Of a stretch of 64,000 nucleotides of DNA, positions 12,057 to 25,400 are shown in pieces; the first letter of the stretch is position 1, and each line of letters begins with the position of its first letter. The stretch lies in assembly GCF_014805625.2 (NCBI RefSeq), contig NW_023998421.1:6765426-6829425 (forward strand). Reading direction: 5' to 3'. Made by a program: the position numbers and the translations under genes. Under the pieces are notes generated by a model. The model had not been told where the DNA came from. It did no database searches and worked only from the letters and a program-made list of their open reading frames with translations. This DNA is from Glossina fuscipes (lineage: Eukaryota > Arthropoda > Insecta > Diptera > Glossinidae).

Positions 12057-14514
12057 TCGGAGATAAAGGCGAGATGCCCTTGCAATGTAGATATGTAAAT
12101 TAGATAAATATAGACACTCTTCGTCAATACGGGATTCAAACTCAATCAAAACAAATAATGGATCTGTTCATCAGTCTGTACGACTTTTTTAATTGAAACG
12201 TACACTTACTAGGTAGCTACTGATGAAATTTGAAAATAGAACCAATTCGGCTTCCAGGATATCCGCAGGCGACGACCATATCTTCTTCATCTTCTCTGAA
12301 ATTCAGCAACAGAAACACATGAAACCTTGATGCATACGTTAACCGTAGGCAAAAAAATATTGAAGTGTTGGCAGAAACTGACCAAAAATGGGCGTAAATG
12401 CGCCCTATCACCAAACCTACAAATTTTCGACAAATATAAAAAGTCCGATTCTATGAATTCTCAAGCAAATTATTTTTTTCCTGTTAAAATGACATAATGT
12501 TCAGTCCCTCTTGAAATAAATGCCGTCGACGTCTCTTCGTAAGAATTTTTTATAAGAGAAACTAATGATAATTACTATTGTTAAATTTTTTAGTTGCGAA
12601 AGACCTTACACGTCTTAAGAAGCGCTAGTAATTTGTTTGCTCTTTTAGTTATTTTTACAACCCTACGGATGTTTAGTATGTTCAAGTGACTATGTTACTT
12701 GTAATGTTGTATGACGCCTGTTAGATATTCGGTTAGCCGTTAGTTTTAAAAGTTCCTTTGTTCTTATTGCGGGAAGCAACGTAAAGGCTCCGGAATAATT
12801 CAATTCTTTTTCCTAAGGAAGAATATAAAGAGAATTTCAATCCAATTTAGGCCAATGTCGACTTAAATACCTTATTCCTTAGTCTTAGCAACAGAGATTT
12901 TTGAACATCATTTTATTCGTCCACCTATTTCGAAATGGAATGAATGCAACTTAATTGTTCTTAATTTTCGTTTTTTCATTTAATAATATAGATAATTAAA
13001 AGCAGAATCGGTGTGACATTTATTTTTGCATTGAGAATTTAATTCCTTTGTTTGCAGCTGCAATTAGATAGGAAAACAAAAAAAAAAAAAAACAACTTAT
13101 GAATATAAAGGAAAGAGATTTTGTGTTGAATATCACAAAAAAGTGTATGAAAAACAGAAAAAAATCGAACGCCTGCAAAAAATTTAAAACCAAAAAAAAT
13201 TTTAATTTTTTGCGCAAAAGAATGCTTGCTTAATATGAATACATTTCGTTTTTGAAATAAAGCCGAAAAAAATTAATTCAGTTCGCTGACAATAATGATG
13301 AAATCGAAATTTTTATGAATCAATAATTTAATTGACAATACTGACTACAAACCATAAAAAGATTGTTTGATTAAAAATCAAATATGTACAGATGAGTAAC
13401 TTTAAAAAAAAAAGAACTCACGATTATCCGATTGATGCAGATAAAAGGTCTTTCATTTTAAAAAATCCGGAAAAAAAATACCTCAACGTAAACAAGTAAA
13501 ATGTGCTTTATTATGAAGCTTAAGTATTGCAGTTTGACGCGAAGCAAAATAACGTTCAAGTGCCCGTCACATTTTTAAGCACACTGAGGTCCACTGTCTG
13601 TCTAACATAAGTTAAGTGCATTTACGTCTGTGATATGTTCCAAAACATGTAGTTTGTCAGAAAAGACTCGGGCTTTGATGTGAGCCTAAAGAAAAAAATC
13701 CAGGGTCGCTAAACTACAGGATCGCAGCGCTCGATCCAATTCTCTTGTGAGCGAACGCTGAGCACCCACAACAGAGCTAACGCTTAAGTAAATTTTTTGA
13801 TGGTTTTCGCATGATTTCTATTGGACGTCTAATTATACGATCTTGAAAAAATATAGCCTTACTCATCTGCCCTTGCAATATTGTTAAAACTTTATCGTGC
13901 AGACTTTTCTATCCATATAAAATTTTTATAGCCCTTACCGATTTTATGATTTCACTGTAATAACCAGAGCACTTCAAGATCCCACTAAATGAATCTTATT
14001 ATTGTAAGACATTAAGTCAATTAAAAATATTGAAATTGAAACGATTCGTACACGAAATGAAACAAAGACGAAAGAAAAGAAAAACCTTTCAGTTACATTA
14101 GTCAGTTCTACGGAAGCAGATACTTACGTCTAATGAAAAAAGCCAATGTCAAATTGATATTATATGTAAGATAAAATGCAGAGAGTTCATCATGGGATGA
14201 TGAATCGAGACATATATAGGCATTGACGAATTTTTATGACTTGTGGCCAATGCCAATCTTTAGAAGAAACGATTATTAGTCTACAAGTTACGGTTGGCTT
14301 AGTGGCGCTATACACGAGATATAATTTTTAGATTGCTTTGCAAAACCAAAAGTAGCGCATAGATTCATCCTAAATAGTTGTTGGATGATTTGGAAGATTT
14401 ACGTTAACACCAAAACTAACTAAATCGGCCTACGGGCGTTTAAATTTTGCCTGCAAGTAAATGAAGCTTTCCTAGGTGGTACCTGCTCACCTTAGTACAG
14501 GTAGCATAACATTG
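12057..14514. other. AT-rich DNA; A tract and small hairpin
   Basis: There is a run of 15 A at 13078-13092. A small hairpin TTCATCAT-GGG-ATGATGAA lies at 14186-14204. TGGCTTAGTGG near 14298 matches a Pol III A box, but no B box follows. No gene was recognised. Confidence 0.5.
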
Positions 14515-14787
14515 TCATTGGCTTGGTGCCCCCAAAAAATAGGTCTCGGATACTCTGCAAGGTGTGACTGTGCAGTCAATTAGCCTAACGTTCAAAATCC
14601 GTTTTGCTATTTCCATCTGACCCTGTTTTTTCGCTCTGGTTTTATCTGTCACAGTGTGAGTCAAATTTATTTTGAGATCTCTAAGCACAGCAGCGCAGTT
14701 TTTGTGTAGATCCGCAAATCTATTTTTGAAAATGACTCTGTCCAAGCTCGCCGCTATCTTAAAAAGAGTATTAAAATTTACACACAT
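14515..14787 (-). CDS. Unassigned open frame, about 90 codons
   Basis: A minus-strand frame starts at ATG 14787 and ends at 14515. The base composition is clearly richer in G+C than the flanks. The product would be basic and mostly soluble in character, with stretches such as SLDRVIFKNRFADLHKN and VTDKTRAKKQGQMEIAKRIL. I recognise no family. A plus-strand frame overlaps it at 14672-14869. It could be a decayed gene, an exon or chance. Confidence 0.15.
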   Translation of the reverse strand: MCVNFNTLFKIAASLDRVIFKNRFADLHKNCAAVLRDLKINLTHTVTDKTRAKKQGQMEIAKRILNVRLIDCTVTPCRVSETYFLGAPSQ

Positions 14788-14814
14788 TACTATCAGTACG
14801 TTATGGCATAGCAA

Positions 14815-15511
14815 TCACTGGAATCGCAATGAAATTTCATTCAGTTTACTTATTAAGTCCTGCTACTAGTTTCATGCGAAAGCACAGCTTCGATTGGCTA
14901 GCTTTAAAAAAAAGAAGAGATGGACATATGGCCAAGAGTTTTGAGCGAAATGTATTTCTCCTACTTGTTGTTTTTATTTTTATTCATTCATTTTTTTAGG
15001 CATTTCTTTGGTAAAAATATTGAAAATCATTCGTAAAATCATTCAAAAATTAATGAAAATTTTTTTATTTACATAATTTTATTACTCCCGGGTTTTTTTT
15101 CTTTTTTCAATGTGCATTAATATTTTGTTTTTATTTTTGCTAGTCACTGGCAAATAATACACCGGCAGGTAGACATTCAAAGCACAAAAAATTGGTTTTT
15201 TATGAAAGACAAATTTTGTTTCCTCACCTAGGCGCGTGCAAAACATCATGTTATCACGGAGGCTGGCAAAAGGCGATAAAAAAGTTGATAATGAAAATTT
15301 ACATTGTAAATATATAGTTAATTTGAAATGAGATCAGCTACGTAATTATTTTTTTTACAAAAATTGTTTGTTTACCGCGTTTAATATTAAATGGATGCAC
15401 ATAAAGTTTGTTGGAAAATTGCGGTGTAGTCTTTATTGCAAAAACTTATGATTTCTTTGAATTTACAAAACTTTGAACTGATTGTTATCGTTATTCATCC
15501 ACCTATTCTCG
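14815..15511. other. AT-rich DNA, nothing recognised
   Basis: T-rich runs only. Confidence 0.55.
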
Positions 15512-15710
15512 TTTTTATTATTTTTCCTGTTTAATGTGGTCAATCACTCAAATGGTGCCCCTGATACTTGCCACGCGGTCACGGTAAAGAAGAAGTGGAG
15601 AAAGAGAGGAAGGGGGAGAGAGAGAGACAGATAGGTGCTGAGTGCAGGCTAGTGAAAGTCTCGCCCATCGGCAGGTCTTGAGCCTTCAGCGGCTGAGAGG
15701 GCTCATTGTA
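15512..15710 (-). mobile_element. SINE-like element, family C, copy 2
   Basis: On the minus strand this has a B-box-like GGCTCAAGACCT (15684-15673) and the block CACTAGCCTGCACTCAGCACC. A long CT-rich tract follows (plus-strand GA-rich, 15597-15630), then TACCGTGACCGCG, TCAGGGGCACC and GAGTGATTGACC, ending in ACATTAAA. The order matches copies at 4498 and 55545. The A box is not visible. This is the most diverged of the four copies. Confidence 0.55.
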
Positions 15711-17949
15711 TTTCCGTAAAGAAGGAAATCAGGGTTTTCTAATCCACAATTTGTCTTGAACTCGTGGATTGTGAACTTTTGCTCCCCCTCCGAAATTCAA
15801 ACTCTAATTAGAATCGATTGATGTCCTATAAAAGAAATTTTATAATTCCGGCCTTAAGGCCTGAGGATGCTTATAAAATGTCTTTCAATGATTAAATTAT
15901 GCTTACATTTTACGTCAAGCGATGCTACCTTCGCAACAGATCACATGAATTTTTCGAATGAACTGCAAATTGAATTCTGCTTATGTCATATTTTTTTCAC
16001 GTTACATAAAACCTCATAAAGAAATTTTTAATCAAATTATTGGCTTTGTCAACCTACATTTCTCGTAAAATGTTTAACATAAATATTATCAGTGCATCAA
16101 AAGCCTTACACACACAAGAACTGATTAAACCTAAGCTTGATGAATTCCTTTCATTCTCTTCCTGGACAAAAATTGCTTTTTTTTTCAATTATCTAAAAGT
16201 CCCATCGCTTCCAAGTTTTGTGGTTTCAACTGCTTGCAACTGCTTATACTTTTTTTAATATTTTTTTTGTAATATCCTTTTTGTGATATTTGATTTGTAT
16301 CATCAAATTCACTTATCAGGCATGTTTCCTGCCTTAATACCATCATACTGCCTGTTGTAAGAATACTTTAAAGATCCACATGAAAGAAAATGTATATTTA
16401 TATATATATATATATATATATTTTCTTTTTTTTTGCAAGGGTTTATCTGTTTAAGTTGAAACCCTTTTTTGCTTTTCTGCTTCTTTCGTTGTTGTATTGT
16501 TTTAAGTTTTGATATAAAGTTTTAGCTTTGCACAAGAAACCCATATGTAAGCGTTAAGAAGATTTATTGTGCCTGGGTAAACTGAAGAACACATGAGTTA
16601 TTTTAGAGAGTTGCACAAATTCTTTTAAAATTCTTTAGTTGATTGTTAGCTCCAGTACAAAATTTTATTGTTCTTACAGCTTCTCAAATTGTGTTCGTTT
16701 ACGTATTCTTTTTAAAATATTTTCATTTAAAAAGCCTACAAGACTTTAGGAAATATTATAAAAATAAAAAAATCCATTAGCGAAAACATAGAAACAAATC
16801 AATTTGCAGAATTTTGAAGTATAACGTATATGAGAAAGAGACGAAAGATAATTTAAAGACTAACGTTGCTAGTAAAAGCCACCATCCGTGATAGATAGTC
16901 GACCTTGGTTAAATAAATTTAAGCTCTCGCCATAATTAAAAATATTTGTTAATTACCCGGTCCGGGTTTTATGTTTTATTTATGATATATGTAAATTGAT
17001 TTTTTTTGTCATCTTTCTCTCTACTTGTTTTTCGAATGCTTTGCTTGCTTTATCCTTCCGTTTTCGCCTTTCACTTATTACGTTTTGTTTACATTCGTCT
17101 ATTTAAACATAATAATATTTTATTGCTACGTGATCATGTTGCATAAAGTTTCAATGAATCTCTATAGATATTCTTGTACACATATGTACAGCTTAAAAGC
17201 AAATCAATTGGAAAACATCTTTTGATACATTAGTTACGTTGCATAATAATTCAAATAATCTCAGTGAGTGAACGGAAGGCAAGCCGTCATTTTAAGGGAA
17301 AATTCAATTTATTTATAAGTCAAGCAATAATAATCAAAAGTATATAAATCTGGGACACAATGGATGTAAAACGATTTAGTAGTCACATAAATGACTGGTC
17401 TTTGACCTATCCCAAGTATGTAACTCGCATTTTGCAAGCATCGTCATATTAAATTTACCCGAAACATGCTTTAAAGTCAATTTATTCTTAATCAGAACGA
17501 AGAGTGGAATCAATTTAATCCTATGTACTTACAGTGATGACCATACCACTGCACTAAAGCTACTCAAGGTTCGCTCAAATATCCAATTTTTCCCTTCTTC
17601 ATAAAATTTAAGTAGTATACGAAAATCAAATCAAGCAAGATATATATACCGCACTATGGCCGAACATTCTCTACCCACACCTTTAAAAATTTATGTCGGG
17701 CTGCGGCCTTGTCTGTTCCGCCCATCATCTTTGTCTTAAAAAACAATCTGAAGAAAAGGAAAATTTGATGTTTGTTAGCCATAGCCAATTTTTTCCAGAT
17801 TTGACCAGATATACACACGAACGGAATGTGTAAACTTTTATTCTTGCAGTTTATCAATAATAAGTAAAAAATCAATTTTATTGCTTTTGACCATAGAGGG
17901 GTTCTAAATTCATTTGGTACCGTGGGCGGTCAGTCCAACTTAGCGCACA
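15711..17949. other. AT-rich DNA with a (TA)n run
   Basis: A (TA)n microsatellite lies at 16393-16421. The open frame at 16040-16258 is short and T-rich and is not supported. No repeat copy was recognised until the family A fragment. Confidence 0.55.
16393..16421. repeat. (TA)n microsatellite
   Basis: An almost pure alternating TA run. Confidence 0.9.
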
Positions 17950-18095
17950 AGAGCGTCCTATATCGAAGCGTACGCAACATCCAAGAACGCCTTTCGATAG
18001 CTCCACATTTGGATCTTGAATTGATCTAAGCTTGTCTATCTCTGCAAGTAGGACTCTTTTCAACCCACAGGTCGCAATTTTTGATATATACTAGC
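17950..18095 (+). repeat. Dispersed repeat family A, copy 4 (central fragment)
   Basis: CGTACGCAACATCCAAGAAC, GAATTGATCTAAGCTTGTC, then TTCAACCCACAGGTCGCAA and TTTTTGATATAT. These are the middle motifs of the family. Both ends are missing or too diverged to see. Confidence 0.7.
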
Positions 18096-18442
18096 AATTA
18101 CGCAAAAACAATAAATGATATTCGAATTCGGATCACATAAGTCTATTTTTGCACTCGAACATATAGAAGGTTTATGATGGAGAGAACTTTTTTATAATGG
18201 AAACTAAAAAAAAACAATTGTTAGAAAGTAAATGTAATTTGCGAAATTTGGATCATGCCATGTGATGTTTTGGGCATCTTCGAATGGGCGGACTCTCATT
18301 GAAGGTGTGCCACAAAATAGTGTGTACTTAGCAAAACAATAACAATTTTATTAAGTGTATTAGTGTAGAACATTTAATGGTAGGATTTGCCCGACTATAA
18401 GATCCTTACTTGTTTGCTAATCTATTTCTTATTTTTCTCAAC

Positions 18443-18890
18443 TTATACGAGTTCATTTATTTGAAAAGAGTTTACAAGAAAGTTGTTAAATTGTGGGAAC
18501 AAGACAACTAATTTTAATATTGTTTTCAAAGAATACCAAAAATTTGGTAAACTTGACCACTTGAGGATAGTAAACTTTAACACCTTTAAGACAAAACCTA
18601 GCAAACCAACCAAAAATAAATGAGAAATAACTTGACAAGATTGCAGTAAACTTGAAGAAATACAAAAATGCGCTAAAAAGAAGAAAGCGAAGATAACAAA
18701 AGTTTTTGATATGAGTGCTAAGATTATGTAAGAAAAGAATTCGTTTGCAAAACATATGAAAGGAAATACGAGATTTAGACGATTGGAAAGCAACAAACAA
18801 AAGGCTATGAAAATTTTTTAACTTGAGAAACTGAAAAGTTTGTTTGTAAAATCTGCTTTGAAATAAACAACTGAAAAGTGGTAAGTACAA
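18443..18890. other. Purine-rich stretch with few stops on the minus strand
   Basis: The plus strand is strongly A/G-biased, so the minus strand has two overlapping long frames of 117 and 134 codons in different phases. Both would give very hydrophobic, F/L/S-rich chains without motifs. Two long frames in the same place point to composition, not coding. Confidence 0.6.
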
Positions 18891-18949
18891 CTCACAAACA
18901 CCCTACGCGTCTTTGCAAAAAAAATTCTTCGACTACTTTCCTCATCAGA

Positions 18950-19227
18950 TATCAACGCTGAGACCTTCTCGTCATAAAACGAGTTGTCGGTGTTCGTGAG
19001 CTCAAACTTGAAGTGCGCTAGAGTTTACTTTGCTTGTCGTCATAGTGAGTGCTCAATCGGCAAAGTGTGGAAACACTTACTGATTAGCCTTACACCCACC
19101 AGACTGCGGCTACCGCATACTTAACTCGTTGCCTTTTCACATTTCTTTCTGACCAACATCGTGTCATACGAATAGGTTACGTCGTACGACTGATTAGTCA
19201 AACTAAAAAAAGAAGAAAAAAAAAAAC
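18950..19227 (+). mobile_element. SINE-like element, family C, copy 3
   Basis: CGTGAGCTCAAACTTGAAG (18995-19013) aligns with the B-box region of the 4498 copy. The following GTGCGCTAGAG aligns with its GTGCGGTAGAG. Further on, TTACACCCACCAGACTGCGG (from 19090) aligns with the TACGCACCCAGCAAGCTGCG block of the 55545 copy. The 3' end is GACTGATTAGTCAAACT followed by an A-rich tail, 19205-19226. It is the only plus-strand copy. The 5' end is uncertain. Confidence 0.6.
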
Positions 19228-20763
19228 AATTTCCTTATCGGAATTCTTTTAAGTTTGTACCAAATTCTGGAGTGGCAGAATCGCAGAAACAAGCTTTAAG
19301 CCAAGTTAGGAAAAACGTAAAACAAAGCATGCCCTATGGGTTGCGACACATGCGTGATATTGCTTGGAAAACGACTGTCGATTCCAAAATATTCTTACCC
19401 TATGCTTAACAAGTAGTTCATCTTTGAAGGCTGAAGGCGTAATAAAAATTAAGTTAAGACATTGCTTAACAAAGCAATTAAAACCTAAATACCTACGAAT
19501 ACCGCTTTTTATCGTTATCGTAAACACTCGGTACATCGGTATCGCTTCTTTTTGGTTTGATTGGGAGTAAATCGACTTGGCAAGTAAAGCATTCATGTGC
19601 ACCTTTGCAGAACATTCCGCTGAAAACTTTATTAATGTTATAAAAAAAGCCCTTAGCCATTATATTGATGCAGAATGATGTCTTTACACTGCAAGGGCTT
19701 ATTGTGTCAATTAAATTATAGCTGAATGCAAATGTAAATCTTTATGAAAAATTTCATGGAAAGTTATTGTTTTATATTTGATTGCTGAACGTAATGTCAT
19801 ATTGAACTTGATAAATTCTTTCAAGACTCGTTAGTAATTTCGGCCCATTTGCGTCATCAACAGTAAAATCTTTTCAATATATAAAAATTATAAATGAAAG
19901 CAACAGCTTGCCAGAGGGTACGCATTGGTTTCGACAAACGATATAAACAAAACTTGTAATTAATTCGTTTGCCATTTTATTTATTACAATTCATTACAAT
20001 CCTGATTGATTTTAATTATACCTGATTTCGCGTACTTCAGAGATATATATTTAAATAAAAAGCGTATTAATGCCAACGTTTTTCAAGTCATAAGGATCGT
20101 TATGGATTTCATAAATGATTTATTTGCTTTTTCCAAAGCGTAATGTACGTAAATCACTCTCAATGAAACAGACCGGTAAGCTCATCAATGCGAAGTAATT
20201 CAATCTACAGAATCAATAGCACTACATACATAAGCTTTCAATGGGAAGACGTAAAAAGGCTAATTTCAATTAAAAAGGAAAATAAAAGAGAGAATAAAAG
20301 GCACGAAGAAAAAGGAAAACATTAAATGCGTTAAATAAATGACGTGAATCTGCGAAAGGAAAAAATGTTGCTTCAAATGTTATTTCACACACTGTTGATA
20401 AATATTTATCAAGCAGAAGCTTGTTGTTAAAATTCTAGTCTTCATGTGTGAAATGCATTTTTATTCGCAGCAGAGGCGTTGATAACACTTTCTTTGTGGA
20501 CGCGGTAAGAAAGGGATTTGCGTTTTCATTTTATTTTATTTATGTATATTTTTCTTATTCCTTTGTTGCGATCTTGTGCATTTAATAAACATGTTGAATC
20601 GTCGTGAGTGCTTGTTCTACTGCTTTACTAAGGGGATATGTTGAATTAGTTTTTCGATTTGTAACATTAATGTGTATTGGTCTATCCCTTAAAGCAACGC
20701 AGAATCCGGTTAATAAACTTAACTTGAACGATCTGTCTGGTCGTTCGACTCCTCGACTTGCAT
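19228..20763. other. AT-rich DNA, nothing recognised
   Basis: Overlapping open frames on both strands at 19306-19602 lack any motif. No repeat copy was identified. Confidence 0.5.
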
Positions 20764-21090
20764 TTGACAAGCGATTTTTTTAAATAAAACCAACTTTGTC
20801 GCCTTGTCCGTCCGTCCGTTCAACCGAGTTATACTTGATGCGTGAATTTTGGAAACAAAACCATTCAGTCAATTTAATCTAATCTTTCTTCTTCGCCGTC
20901 GAAGAAAATTACATAGATTTTCAATCAACTTAATCAACTCCGTCTGTCTGTCTGTCCGACGCATCGAAATGTATCTGGCAAGCGAACCCATATGATCAAT
21001 TTAATCAAGTACATTTTCTTCTCCGTCCACCTGTCCATCCGTCCAAATTTTACCTGAAGTGCGATTTTTTGAAAAATTTGTTGGCCGAAA
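20764..21090 (+). repeat. Degenerate tandem repeat with TCCGTC runs
   Basis: The motif TCAATTTAATC, or a one-base variant, occurs at 20869, about 20922 and 20996. Each is followed by TTCTTC (or its shortened form) and then a CCGTC-rich run (20807, 20940, 21022). A second motif, (A/T)AGCGATTTTTT or AAGTGCGATTTTTT, marks 20769 and 21057. The unit lengths are unequal, about 80 to 130 bases, so this is a decayed tandem array or a decayed foldback element. Confidence 0.55.
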
Positions 21091-22127
21091 AGTTTATATA
21101 GAAAATTGAAACATTTCCAATCGGTGGTCAGAGGTCAGATTGGAACAGATCAATACTGAGTAACAATTACGCCCAAAATACTGTATTATTTTATTTATTT
21201 ATGTTATTATGCTTTATATTATTTATAATGTATTACTTTATACGTCCAGCTAATAGTCACGCAAGAAAATAGCGGGTATGCCTAGGTTGTAATGCAGTGT
21301 ACGGATCTGAGTGGGTTAATATATAAAAAATTCGTGCAAGCTTCTTACTTTTTCTTTATTTCCCTTTATTAAGTTAAAATAGTTACGCGCCATGCGAACC
21401 AACGCAGTCTTGATTTGCATATTTAATTGGTTTACGTTACAACGCGCATGATGATGTAACATACCTCGACAGTATAACTAATCCAATAAAGACCGATAAT
21501 TATTGTTAAAGTGTCGTAACAATCGAAATGTTTCATGTGCTCAATAATTATCGCTGTCGCGAGTCATTAATTTTATTTAAAATTTGCGAATGAAAAATAA
21601 GTGTTACTTACTAAATACGCTCCTTCGTTAAGTAATGAATAGTCCTTGCGATAAGCTGTAAACTTTTTCACTCAATAAATTACTTTGCTTGTAAACTTCT
21701 TAAAACAAGCATTTCAGCTTGAATTGGATGCAAGTTAAAGATTATTGACGTTGCTTAGCAACACTATTCCATTTAAGGGATAACACAGCTGTGACAATCT
21801 AAAAGGATTTTTAAATAATTTTTTATCCGATAGAAGGAAAGGTGATACATTAAAAATATTTGAGAAGATTATCAAACACACTCTTAGTACCATAAAAGTA
21901 ATTATTTTGAAAAAATTTTAAGAAAGACAAATTGTGAAGATTCTTCAATTGAAGAAGTTCTGATGCCTATGTGTATTTTGGGGCAAATTTGAATTCAAAA
22001 AAGAAAGAAGGAATCATTTTATCTGCATTGCGTAGAATCTTTCAGAAATATTGATTTTTGTGCAACTGGCGGGTGTTTGAATAAGAAAGGTCCGTTTTTC
22101 GACCTAGGCAACGGAATATTATTATTA
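21091..22127. other. AT-rich DNA, nothing recognised
   Basis: No open frame or repeat is supported. Confidence 0.55.
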
Positions 22128-22432
22128 TTACACCCTACAACACTGACATAAGAGCGTAAAATGATTACGCGGGTATACGCAACACCAGGAAGGACTAGAA
22201 CTAGGCTCGCCTTATGTTCTACTTTAGCTTCTCTGATTATCAGTCTGTCCGTCTCGTTTTCTGACGCTCAACCACTCCCTATTTTCTGAGATATTTCGTT
22301 AAAATATGGTACACTGACGTGTTTTGGTCCAAGAGATCGGGCCACTTTCTCGCCAACTCTTTTTGATGTTTAGATCGCTGTAGGACCGGGTAAGGTATTT
22401 AATGGCGTTTCAGGGCCCACTATAGTATTTTT
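22128..22432 (+). repeat. Dispersed repeat family A, copy 5
   Basis: It starts with TTACACCCTACAACACTG, in which the left palindrome is lost. The motifs GGGTATACGCAACACC, GGAAGGACTAGAACTAGG and CAGTCTGTCCGTCTCG follow. The right half has GTACACTGACGTGTTTTGG and GGGCCACTTTCTCG. The right end reads GGTATTTAATGGCG, CAGGGCCCACTATAGTAT, giving the best view of that end. Confidence 0.8.
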
Positions 22433-25400
22433 ATTTTAATGAAGATGAACGTTGCAATTGGTTTGTTAGCCGGGTTGAACAAATCGACTAGATGGACGGA
22501 TTAAGAAATGCTTCAGCGGTAGAGTGAAGCGCTTCCTCATAAGGCGATGTGTAACATAATACTCAGTTTTTCAGAAATCTGCAGCTCCAACTAGAAGCCA
22601 GTTTGAAATAAACATGTATCTGTGACCACTTATGCCACTATGTGTATTATTCATGTTCTCATCGTTTTTTGCATTCGTATTGCATTTTTGGTTTTTGTGA
22701 CTTTTTTTTCTCAACATTCAAGTAATACGACGTAAACGCACTGATCATTCGTCAAGAAAGAACTGACAAATGCCAGCCAACCCATTGGGCTTAGGGTGTT
22801 TTTTTCTTTTTTTTGCTATTTTGTTCATTTTTTTATGTAACATCGAGTGGATGTTCTATCTTTGCGATGGTTGTCATTTGATAAACAGAGGAGAAAACCG
22901 AAATTTGTTGAATAATTTGTCGCTTTCCTTCAGTTTGCTGTCACAAGTCATTTCTATGCGCCATTTCACTTAAGATGTTTTCATCACAGTTTCATGTTAA
23001 CTCTTTTCACTGAGTAAAGTTACATATCCCAGTGTATATGCGTATGTGACTCTGTGTTTATGTTTGCAGACAATCTTACTGACATCTCACATGTGCATGC
23101 AAGTGCTTTTTCTAATAGGTTTGTGTTTTCGTTTGCAACTCTATTTCCGAGCGCAATGTTTCTTAAGTGTGTGAATGCGTGCCTTGTTCTAATAAATGTT
23201 TAACTTTTTGTTGAATCTTTTGAATTACACTTTTTTTTCCATTTAATTGAATATAATTAAAAATTCAGTAAAAATTGTCCTCGTGTGACAAAGATTGGCT
23301 TAATTGCATAGAAGAAGAAGTACATAAACAGTTATCAAAATGATTGTCACGTATTCTCAAATAGAAAGTCCAAGTTAATTATGTCACTTTGTTAGAGACA
23401 GAAAGTTGATTATTTCATTTAGCATCTTTATCACTTAAGTTATTCAATGAAAAAAACAATATTGCTTTTGCTAATTGCCGTGGCAAAGACCGTACCGGCA
23501 ATCAACTAAGACTTATAAGGCGGAGAGAAGGCTCTAAAAATCTCTAATGTCGCCCAAGAGAAAATCTACAATGTCAACTAATGCTAAGTAAACGTAAAGC
23601 GAAGTATACGAAACATTAAGTAAAACAACTTATTGATTTTTTGTGTGTAAAGAGCTTAAAACGCTGGTAAAATATTCTCGGTATTTGTTCACTTCCTCTT
23701 AATGGCCTCAGATGTTTGAAAGAAAAGTCTATTCGGTACGTTTTATAGGTGAAATAGTAACTTGTGACCACTGCAGCAGATATATCTCAAGGTAAAGCTC
23801 TTATAAAACAAAACGCACAATTATGAAGAGCTTAATAAACGATTTTTAAAGCTATCATAATCGCCTATAAACACTGACAAGTTTCATCATAAAAGCATTT
23901 TGCAAAAGCTGGACAGAGTATGCATCAGGAAATCAGGAATCTCTTAAATATATGTAATCTTCAACTAGAGATGTAACCCTAGTGAATTATAAACTTTAGA
24001 GGACATTTTCGAGAAGTATTGCAGTTAATTTTCAGGAGCTTTTCCGCTATGATCCATATGATGATCAAATCTGTGTAAAATAACACAAAATATGCTCATA
24101 AGACGATATACAGACATCGCGACTATTAAAAGATCTTTATGGCTAGATGGCTAGATAGTACCACCTTTCAAGCTACATATATATGTAAATTTCAAGACAT
24201 TCCAGCTATTCATTTACAAGCTATCGTTGTTTTAATGAGTCACGTTATGCTACGATCTTATTGCGTGGCATATTACACTTAGTTTCCATTGCTTTACCTT
24301 AAATTCATTCCGCTCAAGACAAAAGCCGGCCAGCGCTGTGCTCTCCCGAAACGTATGAAATATTTATATTTATTTCTTGTTGATTTTAAATTTATGATTA
24401 CATTTTTTCGAATTTTCAATATGCTTTTTTTTTGAAAAAAATAATGGAGCAAAAATAATAATAATAAATCCGCAAAAGGCTGCCATACAAAATAATAAAT
24501 TATATTAAAAAACAGTAGTAATAATAATGATAAATAAACAAAAGATTGCTAAATAAAACAATAAAAAAAAAGAATAGAAAAGTTACTTACATGTAATAGT
24601 GACAAATAAATACTTCACCGCCATGTTGCCACCTATGAAAATTTAACGAAGAATGATCGAGTTTAAGTAACATAAAGAAAATAACAGTCGGGCTCATCCA
24701 AGAGGAAACAAGAACAGATGAAAAAAAAAAGGAACCACTTGGCCGAAAAATATCGAGGACACTCTTAAGAATATATTGCATCCCTTACACAAAAAGAAAA
24801 CAACTAATAAGTAATAGAGGCGTACAATGAGACACTCTTTGGTATGCACAAGGCTAGCAAATGCACATCTAAATTATCCGAAGAGATACCAGACAGGTTA
24901 GGTAAAATGGGCGCTTCTTCCAGTGGCTGACAATGGTTAGTTATTGGGTTGCTTTCTGGAATTTTTATATCCTCTTTTAATAGCCTTTTCTTTTCATTTG
25001 GTTTGGACGTACTTTTTATAGATGGACGGCAGTATGAGGTGTATTTCTGACCGTACGTTCTCTATCTATTCGTTCACGCATTCGTCCTTCCTTCTGTCTG
25101 GCCATTCGTCCACCAATCTATGCCCGCGCCTTTGCCTCTTTGCTATATATTGCTGGAGTTCTCTTATTTGCAAGAATTCTAGGTCTTCAAAAACAAATGT
25201 GATCTTGACTTAAGAAATAAAACAAGGAGAAAAATAACCTCAAAAATTAACATTTTCTCTTATTAATACCAGAAAATGACAACCCATTCCAAATATCGAT
25301 TCAAGTTTAGATGTATTTAGAAAGACCAAGAAAAAGCTCTCAGTAAAAACAATTTCAATCGATTAACAATACATTTCTTAAATTTATTTTAAATGGTATA

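Noticed and set aside
14296..14310. TGGCTTAGTGGCGC, a perfect Pol III A-box match
   Set aside because: There is no B box at the expected distance and no tRNA-like fold.
18443..18890. Two long overlapping minus-strand open frames (117 and 134 codons)
   Set aside because: Both phases are open because the plus strand is purine-rich. The products are low-complexity and hydrophobic with no motif.
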